Source of the DNA: Calliopum simillimum
Lineage: Eukaryota; Arthropoda; Insecta; Diptera; Lauxaniidae
Assembly: GCA_951812925.1 (NCBI GenBank)
Contig: OX638371.1
Span: 39,406,101 to 39,470,100 of the forward strand
Length of the DNA stretch: 64,000 nucleotides
Direction: 5' to 3'
In this document: piece after piece, positions 12,197 through 23,400 of the stretch
Position numbering within the stretch: the stretch's first letter is position 1
How the letters are laid out: each line of letters opens with the position of its first letter
Made by a program: the position numbers and the translations under genes
Notes under the pieces: model-generated
The model's database searches: none
What the model saw: the letters and a program-made list of their open reading frames with translations, nothing else
What the model was told of the DNA's origin: nothing

Positions 12197-13728
12197 ACAT
12201 CACCGGGTGTAGCCACTACTGGAGGTGGCAACCCAATTGGCATTAAAGATGCGACTCTTACTGTTGGACCCAATGGACCAGTGCTATTGCAAGATGTCAA
12301 TTTTCTTGATGAGATGTCCCACTTCGATCGCGAACGTATCCCAGAGCGTGTTGTGCATGCCAAGGGTGCTGGTGCTTTCGGTTACTTCGAAGTAACTCAT
12401 GATATAACCCAATATACTGCTGCTAAAATCTTTGAAAAGGTTAAAAAACGTACCCCAATGGCTGCACGTTTCTCTACTGTTGGCGGTGAAAGCGGCTCAG
12501 CTGATACTGCACGTGATCCTCGAGGTTTCGCTTTGAAGTTTTATACCGATGACGGTATTTGGGATTTGGTTGGTAACAATACACCCATTTTCTTCATTCG
12601 CGATCCAATTCTGTTCCCCAGCTTTATTCATACTCAAAAGAGAAATCCACAAACTCATCTTAAAGATCCCGATATGTTCTGGGATTTTATTACTTTGCGA
12701 CCAGAAACCACTCACCAGGTAAGCTTTCAATTCTTTGATTAATTTCTGCAATTTGGTGACATTATTCTTCTTTCTCGTAATTTAAGGTTTCATTCTTGTT
12801 CAGTGATCGTGGACTTCCTGACGGTCACCGTCATATGAATGGCTACGGCTCACACACCTTCAAATTGGTTAATGCAAAGGGTGAACCAATTTATGCTAAA
12901 TTTCATTTTAAAACCGATCAAGGAATAAGAAATTTGGAAGTTGAGAAAGCCGATGCATTGGCTTCATCTGACCCAGATTATTCTATCAGAGATCTTTTCA
13001 ATGCTATTAAGAATGGTAATTACCCAAGTTGGTCCATGTACATTCAAGTGATGACATTTGATCAGGCGAAGAAGTTCAAGTACAATCCATTTGATTTAAC
13101 AAAGGTTTGGTCACAAAAAGAGTACCCATTGATTCCAGTTGGTAAAATGGTGCTTGATCGTAACCCAACCAATTATTTTGCTGAAGTTGAACAAATTGCC
13201 TTCAGTCCAGCTCATTTGGTACCTGGCATTGAACCATCACCAGATAAGATGTTGCAGGGTCGTCTCTTCTCGTACTCAGATACTCACCGTCATCGTTTGG
13301 GACCAAACCATTTGCAAATTCCAGTTAACTGCCCATACCGTGTTGCAGTAAAGAACTATCAACGTGATGGCGCCATGACTGTAAATGATAATCAAGGTGG
13401 AGCACCCAATTATTTCCCCAACTCATTCTCTGGACCTGAGGAGTGTCCACGTGCTAAGGCTTTACAGCCATGTTGCCCTGTCAGTGGTGAAGTTTACCGT
13501 TTCAGTAGCGGAGATACTGAGGATAATTACGGGCAGGTTACCGATTTTTGGGTATATGTGTTGGATGATGCGGCTAGAACACGTCTTGTTAACAATATTG
13601 CCGGTCATTTAAGTAATGCCAGTCAATTTATTCAAGAGCGCGCTGTGAAGAACTTTACACAAGTTCATGCAGACTTTGGTAGAATGTTAACCGAACAATT
13701 AAATTTAGCTAAATCTGCAAAGATTTAA
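12197..13728 (+). CDS. Cat: Catalase, last two coding exons (5' coding exon not in view)
   Basis: Haem catalase, which converts hydrogen peroxide to water and oxygen, normally in peroxisomes. Two exons are visible: 12197-12718 (174 codons, acceptor ttgtag just before) and 12787-13728 (313 codons plus TAA), joined by a 68 bp GT-AG intron in phase 0. The read-through is nearly collinear with the Drosophila enzyme I know. The distal haem histidine lies in [10 protein letters not shown] (codon 12356-12358), the distal asparagine in DLVGNNTP (12575-12580), and the proximal haem tyrosine in [12 protein letters not shown] (codon 13273-13275). The C-terminus is AKI, resembling a PTS1-type peroxisomal signal. 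The visible part is 487 residues. Fly catalase is about 506, so roughly 19 N-terminal codons should sit in an upstream exon. I could not find that exon in 1-12196, so it may lie beyond the window. No frameshift or stop was seen, so the gene looks intact. The family call is near certain. Confidence 0.97.
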
Positions 13729-13767
13729 AAATAAGCGTCGAAGATTTCGAAAATTCAACAATAAGAA

Positions 13768-13910
13768 AATAAAAATGGGTAATGGGACTATTTTTTCTTA
13801 TGAGATGGCTTTTTAGTTACTGTTTTTTTTTTTTTTTTTTAATTTGAAATGCATATTTATATCGTTTTCATTCAAACAGATTATGTAACATATATCTATT
13901 ACTTAATAAA
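13768..13910 (+). terminator. Cat: Catalase 3' UTR with polyadenylation signals
   Basis: Two AATAAA hexamers follow the catalase stop codon, at 13768-13773 (40 bp after TAA) and 13905-13910. Either could end the transcript. The second lies after a T-run and looks like the more distal alternative. The choice needs transcript data. Confidence 0.55.
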
Positions 13911-14663
13911 TCGTTTTACAATATTTATGTGTTTTTTTTTTCGAACCAGTTGTAGCACAACATATCGTTGTCTTAATGCAGAACTAATCTAAGTCCAAAA
14001 TACGTTTTTTTTTTTCAAAGTGGAATAACTCCAATGTCGGAAAATTTGAGTTTATGGTAGTTATGGTTATCCATATATGTGACCGTCCAGAGGAAAAGGG
14101 ACCTTATCTTCACAAAATCAAACAACAATGAACAACATAATAAAAAACTGCCGGTTACATTTAAATATTCCAGGTAATGAAATGGCGGATAAGTTAGCAA
14201 GGATAAGCTCATTAATGGAGACAGAACAAATTGAACATAAGTTAAGCATCCAATGTCACAGGCTTTCGATTTCATGATGTTATCTTAAAATGCCCATAGC
14301 TTTTGAAATTAAACAACGTATGTCACTTTCTCATTTTGAACGGAAAGAGTAGTACATAGGACATATTGGATTAAAAATTACAAAAATTTGTTTGAAATTT
14401 TTCATGTATTTAACCTGAAATACCTCAAAATTCTGACGTGACTGGCCAATTCTGAGCTGGGATTATGAGACACTATTAACTAGGTTTTGCATAGGCAGAT
14501 GAATTCCGACAAAAGGGACGTAGCTCCTACCGTACAACCAAAATTAACTCTTGCGCTTTCTTTTATTGTTAGTATGGTATAGGGTATACAATTTTTGTCC
14601 ATGGTTAGTTTACTATAGTTTTTTGCTCTGTGCTGGATTTTTTTGAACTTCACAGTTCTTGTA
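13911..14663. other. Catalase downstream spacer
   Basis: No gene or repeat recognised up to the edge of the nested element at 14664. Confidence 0.4.
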
Positions 14664-15027
14664 CACGGTTCCCTTCAAGCGAAGGTAGGTTTTTTTAAAT
14701 TGATCCACCCAAATTTAACGTGGAGTATTTCGAAATTGTCACCAGAATTCAGATCTGCAATCCGGAAAATCGTACCTGATGCGCTTTTTCAGAAAAACCT
14801 GTATACATGTATGTATATGAAGGAAAACACGCCAAGTGTACCAGCTGTAATTTTCATAAAAAAAGAATTTTTTTCCAAAATTAATTTTTAAATGTTCTTT
14901 TTATAAAAAAATATTACGCTAAAAAAACAAAATTTTGGAAAGTTAATTTTTTTTTTTTTTGACCAATTTTTGAAAAATTAAAAAAAAAAAATTAAAATTA
15001 CTTTTTACGTAAGATGCCTTCCTCTTG

Positions 15028-15556
15028 GGGGCCATCCATAAATAATAATAAATAAATAGCAGTAAAAACAAATTGAAACATTTATTTATGATAACATTTC
15101 AGTAATAAAATACAAGTCTGCAGAATTTTATTTCAAATCTCTTGCCACGGATTTTCAAAACATATATCTACTGAATTTATCGGAATAGTTTCCGATTCTC
15201 CGTTGTCCTCCTTTTGCTTCGGAATATCCGCTAAACCAGTCAAATCTAAGTCGTCCTCGTCTAGCCAATCCACTTCATCGTCGGTTACGATGGCCATCCA
15301 CTCTGTTTGACAATACATGACTTCTTAGACTTATTCTCGTCTTGTGTAAAATTTTGTGTTTGTGTAGCATTGCTTTTGAAGCGAAATATATGTGGCATGA
15401 TTGACAAATTCTCGAATCCAGATATTTTTGGATTCAAGGGCAAAATGGAATAGGAAAAGTTTGGCTGGAAAGTTACTTAACTGAAATTATTATTTCGGAC
15501 GTCACATTTTCATGAACCCTCCCTGCCAAGCCGTGACATCCTTTATGGACGGCCCC
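15028..15556. mobile_element. Larger relative of the GGGGC..TCCATAAA MITE
   Basis: Ends GGGGCCATCCATAAAT and TTTATGGACGGCCCC are related to the 161 bp MITE. TTA follows on the right and TTG precedes on the left. It contains a minus-strand ORF 15133-15318 (61 codons, acidic, with DDEVDWLDEDDLDLTGL), which could be a remnant of an autonomous element's protein. I do not recognise its family. Confidence 0.6.
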
Positions 15557-15740
15557 TTAGTAAAAAAGCGTTTTGCCTACCACGGGCGTTCAACAACCAA
15601 AAACTCTCATTTAGCGACCGTGTACCTTTTTAAAGCTTATAAATTGAACTTTAAATTAAAGTACTTTTAAAAAATATTTAGGAAGGTTTTTTTTTTAAAA
15701 AAATTGCATGTCTCTATGATTTCTTGTTCCAGAGATATAA

Positions 15741-17420
15741 GGGTGTCCCATAGTTCACTTAAGATTTGAACATAGCGCCATTCGTGCTGTGGAGTAGGGT
15801 AAGCTGGGGTACATTTGACACCGGGCACATTTAACTTTGCCATTTTCGGTGTGAACACGCCTTTCGAACCAAAAACCTGAAATGCAGAAACATAACTAAT
15901 TAGAGTGGAAGCAACGTAATGAACTTTGGTAGTTTTCTTTCAACTTCTCCCGCGCTTATACGCTTTTTTAACTTTTTGTGTATTTTTTTGTAATTTTCGA
16001 CATCTTGTTCGTAAGGGTTTTGCAAATAAAGTTGTATTGTTTTTTAGAAGTAAGTATGACAATTTGGTAGCACTAACCTTTCATCAAGGTCAAATAGTTT
16101 ACATTTTAAAACATTTTTTATTCTTCAAGAGATATTGGGGCACATTTGACTTTTGTTGAAGGGGCACATTTGACGTTCGTCCAGACATATGTGTTTGTGT
16201 ATTTTAGAAGATTTTCTAGTGTTATCTTTTTAAAGATATGGTATATCATTATAAAATGAAGATGAACAGACGCGATGGCGATGAAAAAAAAGTTAAATAC
16301 GCTATTTCTAATATCGGAAACCAGAGAGAAACTCCGACTTCCGACACAGAATCCATTTCATTTGATTTAATATAATTCGTTATCTTTGTTTAACTACAAT
16401 TCAAGATTTTTGAATAGGTGCTTTCCAGGACCTCTACCACTTATTTTAATTTAAAAATCTGGATGGATGAATTCCCGAAGTAAAAATATTGACATCAAAG
16501 TTCATCATGTATGCGAAGTTTTTAATAATTATCAAATTGACTGGAAGTATTCCCCATCATCATGTGAAAGCGCTGCAGATATCTTGACGATGGTGTTACC
16601 CAAAATCCAGACCAAAGAAATTTCCATCAAACTGGCTCTTACATAACATTTTATGTTGATGTTCTCAATAGGGGTGTTGTTGGAAATTGTACTTAATACT
16701 TATATATTGTCCTTGGGAAATTTGGCGAAAAATCCAAAAACCCATTTTTTATGTGGGAGATATTGTAGAAGTAATTAGCTATACTTGATACAAGATCAAT
16801 TCTTTGAGAAGAGTTTCACCATTGAATTGGGTTTTTATAAAACCGGAAGTGGAAGATGTTGCCTGACTTTAAATAGTGTAATTGAGTTTAAATTACCAAC
16901 TCCAACAAATACAGCCTCAACTTCACGTTCACGCATTAAATACGTATTTGACATCGACTTCTCACACTAATATATAAAATAAGTCTTCGTTAGTACATAC
17001 TTATAATTTGTATTTATATGAAAAAAATATATGTATGAATGTTTTGTTTAATGTTTCTGTGTTATTTTTGTGAGTGTCAAATGTGCCCCTTGCAATGTCA
17101 AATGTGCCCCGTACCTGGGGCACATTTGACAAAATGACTTTTTTTGAAAAAATTTAAAAAAGGACTCTTAATGCAGTTTTTTTGAAATGTTTTTTTCTTG
17201 GTTTTCATCTTAAATAATCAATGTTTCAGAAACAGTAAAGAGTATTAAGATCGTTTAATAATTAGTGTCAAATGTGCCCCAGTCTCCCCTACTATGAAAC
17301 AAAAGAAAAAAATAATTTGACAGCTGACACTTTAAGATTAGTAAACATGTATGGAAAGTGGAGATTCAACGCTGCATCAACATAATTGAGCCACATTATT
17401 GAAAAGTTAATCAGTTTTTA
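15741..17420. mobile_element. Truncated copy of a GGGTGTCCCA element, split by another insertion
   Basis: The left part from 15741 (GGGTGTCCCATAGTTCAC) matches the element at 54761-55346. The match resumes after 17291 (TTTGACAGCTGACA, then GAGCCACATTATT). The 1.49 kb element at 15797-17289 sits between the two halves. The right terminus is missing. Confidence 0.6.
15797..17289. mobile_element. 1.49 kb TA-flanked inverted-repeat DNA element with GGGGCACATTTGAC repeats
   Basis: Ends GGGTAAGCTGGGG and (inverted) GGGGAGACTGGGG run on into CACATTTGACA. TA flanks both sides (15795-15796, 17290-17291). The motif GGGGCACATTTGAC recurs subterminally in both orientations (about 16137, 16160, 17077, 17098, 17115). 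TA duplication suits the Tc1/mariner/pogo group. The interior ORF 16785-16970 (+) gives no recognisable transposase motif, so it is decayed or non-autonomous. Confidence 0.72.
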
Positions 17421-18178
17421 GGCTCTCCTGAAAAGTTGCCAATTTCGAGTTAGATTGTTTTGTCAAAAGTCCACAGATATGTACATATATAGATTTTTCT
17501 TTTTAAAAGCGCATCAGGTACGATTTTTCGGATTGCAGATCTGATATCTGGAGACAATTTCGAAATACTCCACGTTAAATTTGGGTGGACCTATTTTAAA
17601 AAACCTGCCTTCGCTCAAAGGGAACCGTGTGTATGGTTCATATTTTTTTCTTTGTTGTTTGAATTTAACAGTAGGCAAATATCACTTCAATTTTTTCAAA
17701 AAAATTACGTTTTAATTCATTTGTTGAAAACACTTTACCGCACAAATAACACATACCATACCTGTTCGTACAATGTAAGAGAAGTCAGCATTTTTTCATA
17801 GTCTAAATAAGTTGGATTAATTTAAATTTACCATTTAATTTATTTAAAGCAGAATACCTGCATAACCATAATAGTTATATGCTAAGCAACTTAAAAGTAC
17901 GTGTATTAAAATGCAGATAGACATTTAAATTTTGTTGCTGTGGTACCTTATATGAATATTTTTTATGGCAATTCCAGTTTGGTAACATGTCTCTACAGTT
18001 TTAAATATTTGTATTATTTTCAAATGAATGAAGTGTTAACCCTTTAACGGACATGGCACACATCATAAATTTTATTCAAAAGTCGCTTTTGACAGAATTA
18101 AATTTTTTTTTATTCTCAATTTTTCAGAAACTTTTTAGTTCTGCGTACCATCACCTTTTTCCAAACTGACACTATCAG

Positions 18179-18497
18179 GCCTGTTCCGTAATCCGTGTGG
18201 ATTCAATGACTTTTCATTCAAGAGGGTTTTTGATGAAAATGGTGAGTCGCACGAGAATTACAGGTTTTACAAATAACATTGAGTTGCATTTTCGGAAAAG
18301 AAGCCGTTTAGGAAATATTCGGTAAAATCGAATTTTTTGACTTTTTGCGGTATTTTAAGAATTTTTCCTAAACGGTTACTTTTTCGGTAATGAAAATCAA
18401 AAGAGATTCTAATACTTTTTATCGTACGACTCACCGTTTTCATCACAAAGCCTCCAAAATTAAAAGTAATTGAAATCACACTGATTTCGGAACAGGC
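18179..18497. mobile_element. 319 bp foldback MITE
   Basis: GCCTGTTCCG at the left is mirrored by CGGAACAGGC at the right. The arms (about 90 bp, including ATGAAAA-GGTGAGTCG) are inverted copies. An inner hairpin GCCGTTTAGGAA / TTCCTAAACGG lies at the centre. Confidence 0.7.
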
Positions 18498-18559
18498 ATG
18501 TATTTTAAAATCCTCTCAATCCTCAAATTATTTATATTGTCAAATATTGTTATTTTCAA

Positions 18560-18767
18560 GAGGACAACATATTCAACCAAATTTCAATCAGATACTAAAG
18601 ATTGCGCACAGATACGTGGAATAGTTAGCGCAGGCTCTGAGCAAAACTAAGTGAATTCGTCAAGTGGGTGTGGCACATCCCATACAAGCATAATTTAATA
18701 ATTTAATAAAGTGCTGCAGTGTAGGTTATTTAATTTTTGGTTATGCCAAAGGTAACACCCGTACTAG
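18560..18767 (+). mobile_element. Helentron-type element, 3' end fragment
   Basis: Contains one degenerate copy of the GGGTGTGGCAC repeat, then CTGCAGTGTAGG and a decayed hairpin (GGTTATGCCAAAGGT), ending in CTAG followed by a T-run. It matches the 3' end of 51863-52772. Confidence 0.65.
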
Positions 18768-20405
18768 TTTTTTTTTTTTTTGGCACGATAGGTTTTCATA
18801 GACCTTCCAAGGAAATTGAAAACAGAAAAAAAACAATAGACTTTTTCGATGTATTTGTCGATGCTGATTCCGCGTCATCGAATTGCTGATAGTGTATAGT
18901 TTTTGAGATATCCTAGCTTGAAAGTAATAAAAACACAGTTTTTTTGCTATTTTTGAATCGAAATAACTTTCAGTTACTTATAAAACATGGTATTGTATTT
19001 TACATTATTATATTTTTTCTTCATAACTCAACTTGAATTATACCAATATCGCTTTTTCTCGGGGACATCCTAACCTAAAATGTTAAAATAGTGGGACAAA
19101 ACGCGTATTTTCGTTATTTTAGATTGCGACATTATTTAAATAGAGTTTTGAAGAAAAAGACTGATATTTTAACCCGCCAAACCAGGCTTTATGGGTACAA
19201 TAGTCACATTGACGGCCGAATATTGAATGCAAGAAAAAGTGGCCGAATACCGAATAAGACCGAACATTCGTAGCATTTATAGTTTCAACATACTTTCAGA
19301 ATTCAAACAGGTATCTACGTTTTACGTTTATTCACCATGAGGAAATTTGGATTTTGGTCAGTAACATCAAATGCATTTGATACGATGTTAATTTTTCACG
19401 ACAATGTTTTCGTTGATGAAAATATGTAAATGTTGTCGCCCTTACAAAAAAATATACATCTGCATCTGCATATGGTCGTGCACGCATCATTAATGATGTC
19501 TTGTAGACGTGGCCAAATGGGCTTTACAAAATTTAGTATTTCTCAAAAGATAATTTTTAGGTAGGTATATGATATTAAGAGGTTCTTTCGAAATTAAAAC
19601 AGCATGAATAATAAATAAAAATTTAGTTTTTGTTTTTAATTTTCATTTAAAATATATTATTCATTTTTAACTTAACATTAAATTTACATTATTATATATC
19701 AGAATTGTATATCCACTTTGATTGCAATGCATTTCAGTCTATTTTCGGAGAGAACATATTTGTTAATAAATTTTACTAAGCCCAAAATTAAAGAACTAAT
19801 TATAATATTTGTATTCAGACAACAATAATTAAAATACATTAATGACTTTGTTTTTTTTTTTTTTTTTAAATGCAACATTTAAGTAACCTTGGGCTGGAAA
19901 TAAGGATGAACAATTGCAAAGCTTACGATTAGTTTTGAATCATTGTTTTAACATAAATCGTTAATTTAGTAAAAATCTAAGTAATAATAAAAAATAGATT
20001 AAAATGCAATAACGATGTAGTGGCTCTTTCACCAAGAAAGAAAAAAGAGGCACAGATCGAGTTTTTAACAATCGAAATGTTTTCTTACACAAAGAGCAAA
20101 ATAATGGCGAAATCTCTGATTTTGATCTACATAGCATTTTATGCATAACAGCCATCCATATAACAATTTTCTCAATAAAACAAAAAAGGAAAACAGAAAA
20201 ATGGCAAATGGAAAAACCTAATGTTGTTGTACTTATTGATTTGCTTTTATGAGGTGGTGTCAGTGGTGTACATATTGCCTGCTTTGTTTCGTTTTAAGTA
20301 TTTGCTTTAAATTTGTTTTTGAACTTACAACATACAATATCCTAATTCGTACGCAATACGAGTAACACAAACAATTTTCTAATTTTGTATGAATTTAAAT
20401 TAAGT
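18768..20405. other. Region downstream of Indy (3' UTR on minus strand plus spacer)
   Basis: The Indy 3' UTR must begin at 20405 and run to lower coordinates. I found no canonical AATAAA on the minus strand near the stop; an ATTAAA occurs at 19635-19640. Nothing else was recognised. Confidence 0.4.
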
Positions 20406-23400
20406 CTAGGATTTTGCAATTGTATCCATGGTTGCATTAACAAGAGTTGTAATTGTTGCATTCAGAGCAGATAAATCAGTTGCATTTGTTGAAACATTTT
20501 TGTGCGCCCATTCCGGGAAACTGTTCAAGTTGGGATACACTACATTGGCCCACGTTTGACAGAAAATAAAGAGCACGATGATACTAATGATTGTTGGTCC
20601 AATACCAGCGATTGCCTAAGAGAGAAATATGAGTAATAGATTATAATATCGCTATATTAAAAATTAAAAAAAATTCCTTACCATATCCTTAGTACGAATG
20701 TTGGCATAGCCAGCAACAAGTGCATTTGGTGGCGTACTGACAGGTAAATGGAACGCCATACTACAAGCAAGACCAGCTGGGAAGACTAAGTACAATGGAT
20801 GAATTTCGATGGCAACTGCCTAAAATAATTAAAAAAAGAAAATATTATAATAAGCATTATAGATAAAATATATGCAAAATTCATTTTTTTTTAAACATTT
20901 TTGCTATGTGATGTTTGATTCAGAGAAAAGGATTTGCACGATTGGCGTGTCATTAGGGCAACAAGATTAAATTGGCTGTTGTATTGTTGTATTTAGTAAG
21001 TATAGAAAATAGTAAACTTGTACCAAAGTAAACAATTTGATTTTTTTTTTTTTTATATTGATGTCTTTTTATTTTGCCTGATTTTTTAACATAAACTCTC
21101 TATTCAATTTTGTCTAAATATCTGTTAATTTTAGAGTGGAACTCGTATTGCTTCTTGAGATATACCGATTTTTTGAACATAAAATCGACCAACATTCATC
21201 TAAAAAATGGCGTAATATGGTTCGATTTGTATGAATCAACATTTACCATTGCTTTTTATTCTATAAATGCCAACATAATGTTGAATCAAGTAAATCAAAC
21301 CAGGGTTTAATTTTGCTCAGTTATTTTTTAGCCTATTGATTTGCTGTGCTGCGACTGTAGAAACAATACGCACCACAGAACTACAGTTGAAAAACAAATT
21401 TAAAATCGAACTGTTTGCTGTGCTGTGCTGTGCTGTTTTTTCAATTCATAAGCAGTAGCAGGGCCGAAGCTTTATCAAATCTTATTACGCCGTCTATTAG
21501 ATGAAATTTGACGACTTTGTGTTCGAAAATCGGTATATCTCAAGAAATAATACGAGTTCCCCTCTAAAATTTACAGATATTTAAACAAAATTGAATAGAG
21601 AGTTTATGTTAAAAAATCAAGCAAAATAAAAAGACACCAACAACAAAAAAATCGAATTGTTTTCTTTGGTACAAGTTTACTCCCATTAATTTTAGGTAAA
21701 AAATTTTTTTTTTGTATATTTCAAAAGTTCAATTAGTTATATACATTTTATGTATTGGCCATTTTTCTCTACAGCTTATAGTTTCTGAGATAAATGCATC
21801 ACGAAAAAAAGTTTTTTTTCCAAACCATGAAACTTTAAAAAATCATAAGTTTGTTAATTTTCACCAAAACGAAAAATTACAAAATACGTACTCGATGATT
21901 TTTAACAGAGAATCATTAAAAAATTATAAATCTCCCTCCTTTCTTCCCTTGCTAAATGTACTTGCCATCTGTGGCTTGATGGCTATTACCTATTAGTTTT
22001 GTCCCTTATGTCCTGCATTATATGTGTCATTAAAAATAAAAGGTAATTTTCATGTCCTTTACCAAAAAAAAAAAAAAAAAAAATGGAATTGTAGATGAAT
22101 TTTCTTTGAATAAAACAGAAAAGGTTATTAGCATGTGTCATATGTCATTGGTGGTTGGAGTTTACTGTTCCATGTTTTTTAGTAATAAACACCAACGTTA
22201 CAAAAACGAAGCAAAATGCATAGTAAAAAACAAAAAAAAAAAAATATTTATCGGAAGTCTGGTTTTCGTTAATAGTTTCATTGATCTCCACATTCAAATC
22301 ATCAGACGAATTTGCCGACATTCGAATGAACTCGACAAGCATGCTTTATTTAGCGCTTTGTATAGATTAGACGAGAATCACAGCCAAAAATTAAATGCAG
22401 CTCATGTTCAAATCTATATATTAATACGCAAGACAAAAACTTGTTAATCTTTTTTAACTATATTAGAAATGGAGTACGACTTTGAATTATACAAAATTAG
22501 AATTAGATTTGTTTGTAGAAAGTTAAAATTATGTTAATATTTTGACTTAATGCCAGGTCAAATTAAATACAAATTTTTCAATATTAACAACAACAAAATA
22601 CACGGTCACACCAAGCTGAAAAAAAGATAAAGCACAAAAAGGAAGTCTAAGTGCTATGCTGCTGACTTCATGTTTTTTGTTTTGTTTATATTTTGCTTTA
22701 ATTATACCAGGAATGATAAATGAGATTTTCCATTTCGTACCAAATAGCAAGAAAATGTACTAAGAGTGTCCAAAAAGTACCGAAATTATTTAATACATTT
22801 GTGGTCGAATTTTGACCACAGGATGATTCTAGTTTTTATTATTTTTCCCTTGTTATATATCGTCCTACTGTTTGTAAATCGCTGATGCATAGCAAAAAAA
22901 AAAGGACTTACAACCAAATAAATTATCCTTTCATAACACTGTGCAATATTTTTGAGGTCGTCGAATCCAAATAACTTTTTGAGTGGTGTTCCTGAAAGTA
23001 CTTGATTTTACTGGCAAAATCCTATCTGGGTTTTGCTAGTTTGGATCCAGGTCGGACTTTATAGTACTGCATTTACATACTTGGGTTCAAACTTCCTTTT
23101 TCAAAGTTGCCACAGCTAAATATATCTCGTAAACCGTTAAAGAGTTTGTTTTTCTATATTTAGTAAACTTGTAGCTATAGGCTCAGAGAAAGAAAGTGTT
23201 CAACAAACTGACCCGAAAAAATTCGTTGTTCAAATTCATTTTTGGTCATAGCAAACAAAACCGTTCCGTATTTTGCTAAAGCCGAAAGTTACCTTTCATT
23301 CTTAGGGGTTCCCCCTAGGACCGTCATGGCTGGTTTATTTTTATTTTTTATGTGAAGCTACCGTCACACGGGGGGCTTCATTTTAGTGAATTTAAGCGTC

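Larger units (their letters stand above)
14664..17629. mobile_element. Outer inverted-repeat element of a nested cluster
   Basis: Left arm 14664-14790 and right arm about 17506-17629 are inverted copies (ends CACGGTTCCCTT ... AAGGGAACCGTG, then AATTTAACGTGGAGTATTTC). TGTA flanks both ends (14660-14663 and 17630-17633), giving a 4 bp target duplication. The interior holds the elements at 15028-15556, 15741-~17420 and 15797-17289. Its own sequence without them would be under 1 kb. Non-coding. Confidence 0.8.

Noticed and set aside
14664..17629. LTR retrotransposon
   Set aside because: The end repeats are inverted, not direct, and no gag/pol motifs were seen.
22052..22447. 131-codon + strand ORF
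   Set aside because: Starts in a poly-A run, lies inside an Indy intron on the opposite strand and shows no known motif.
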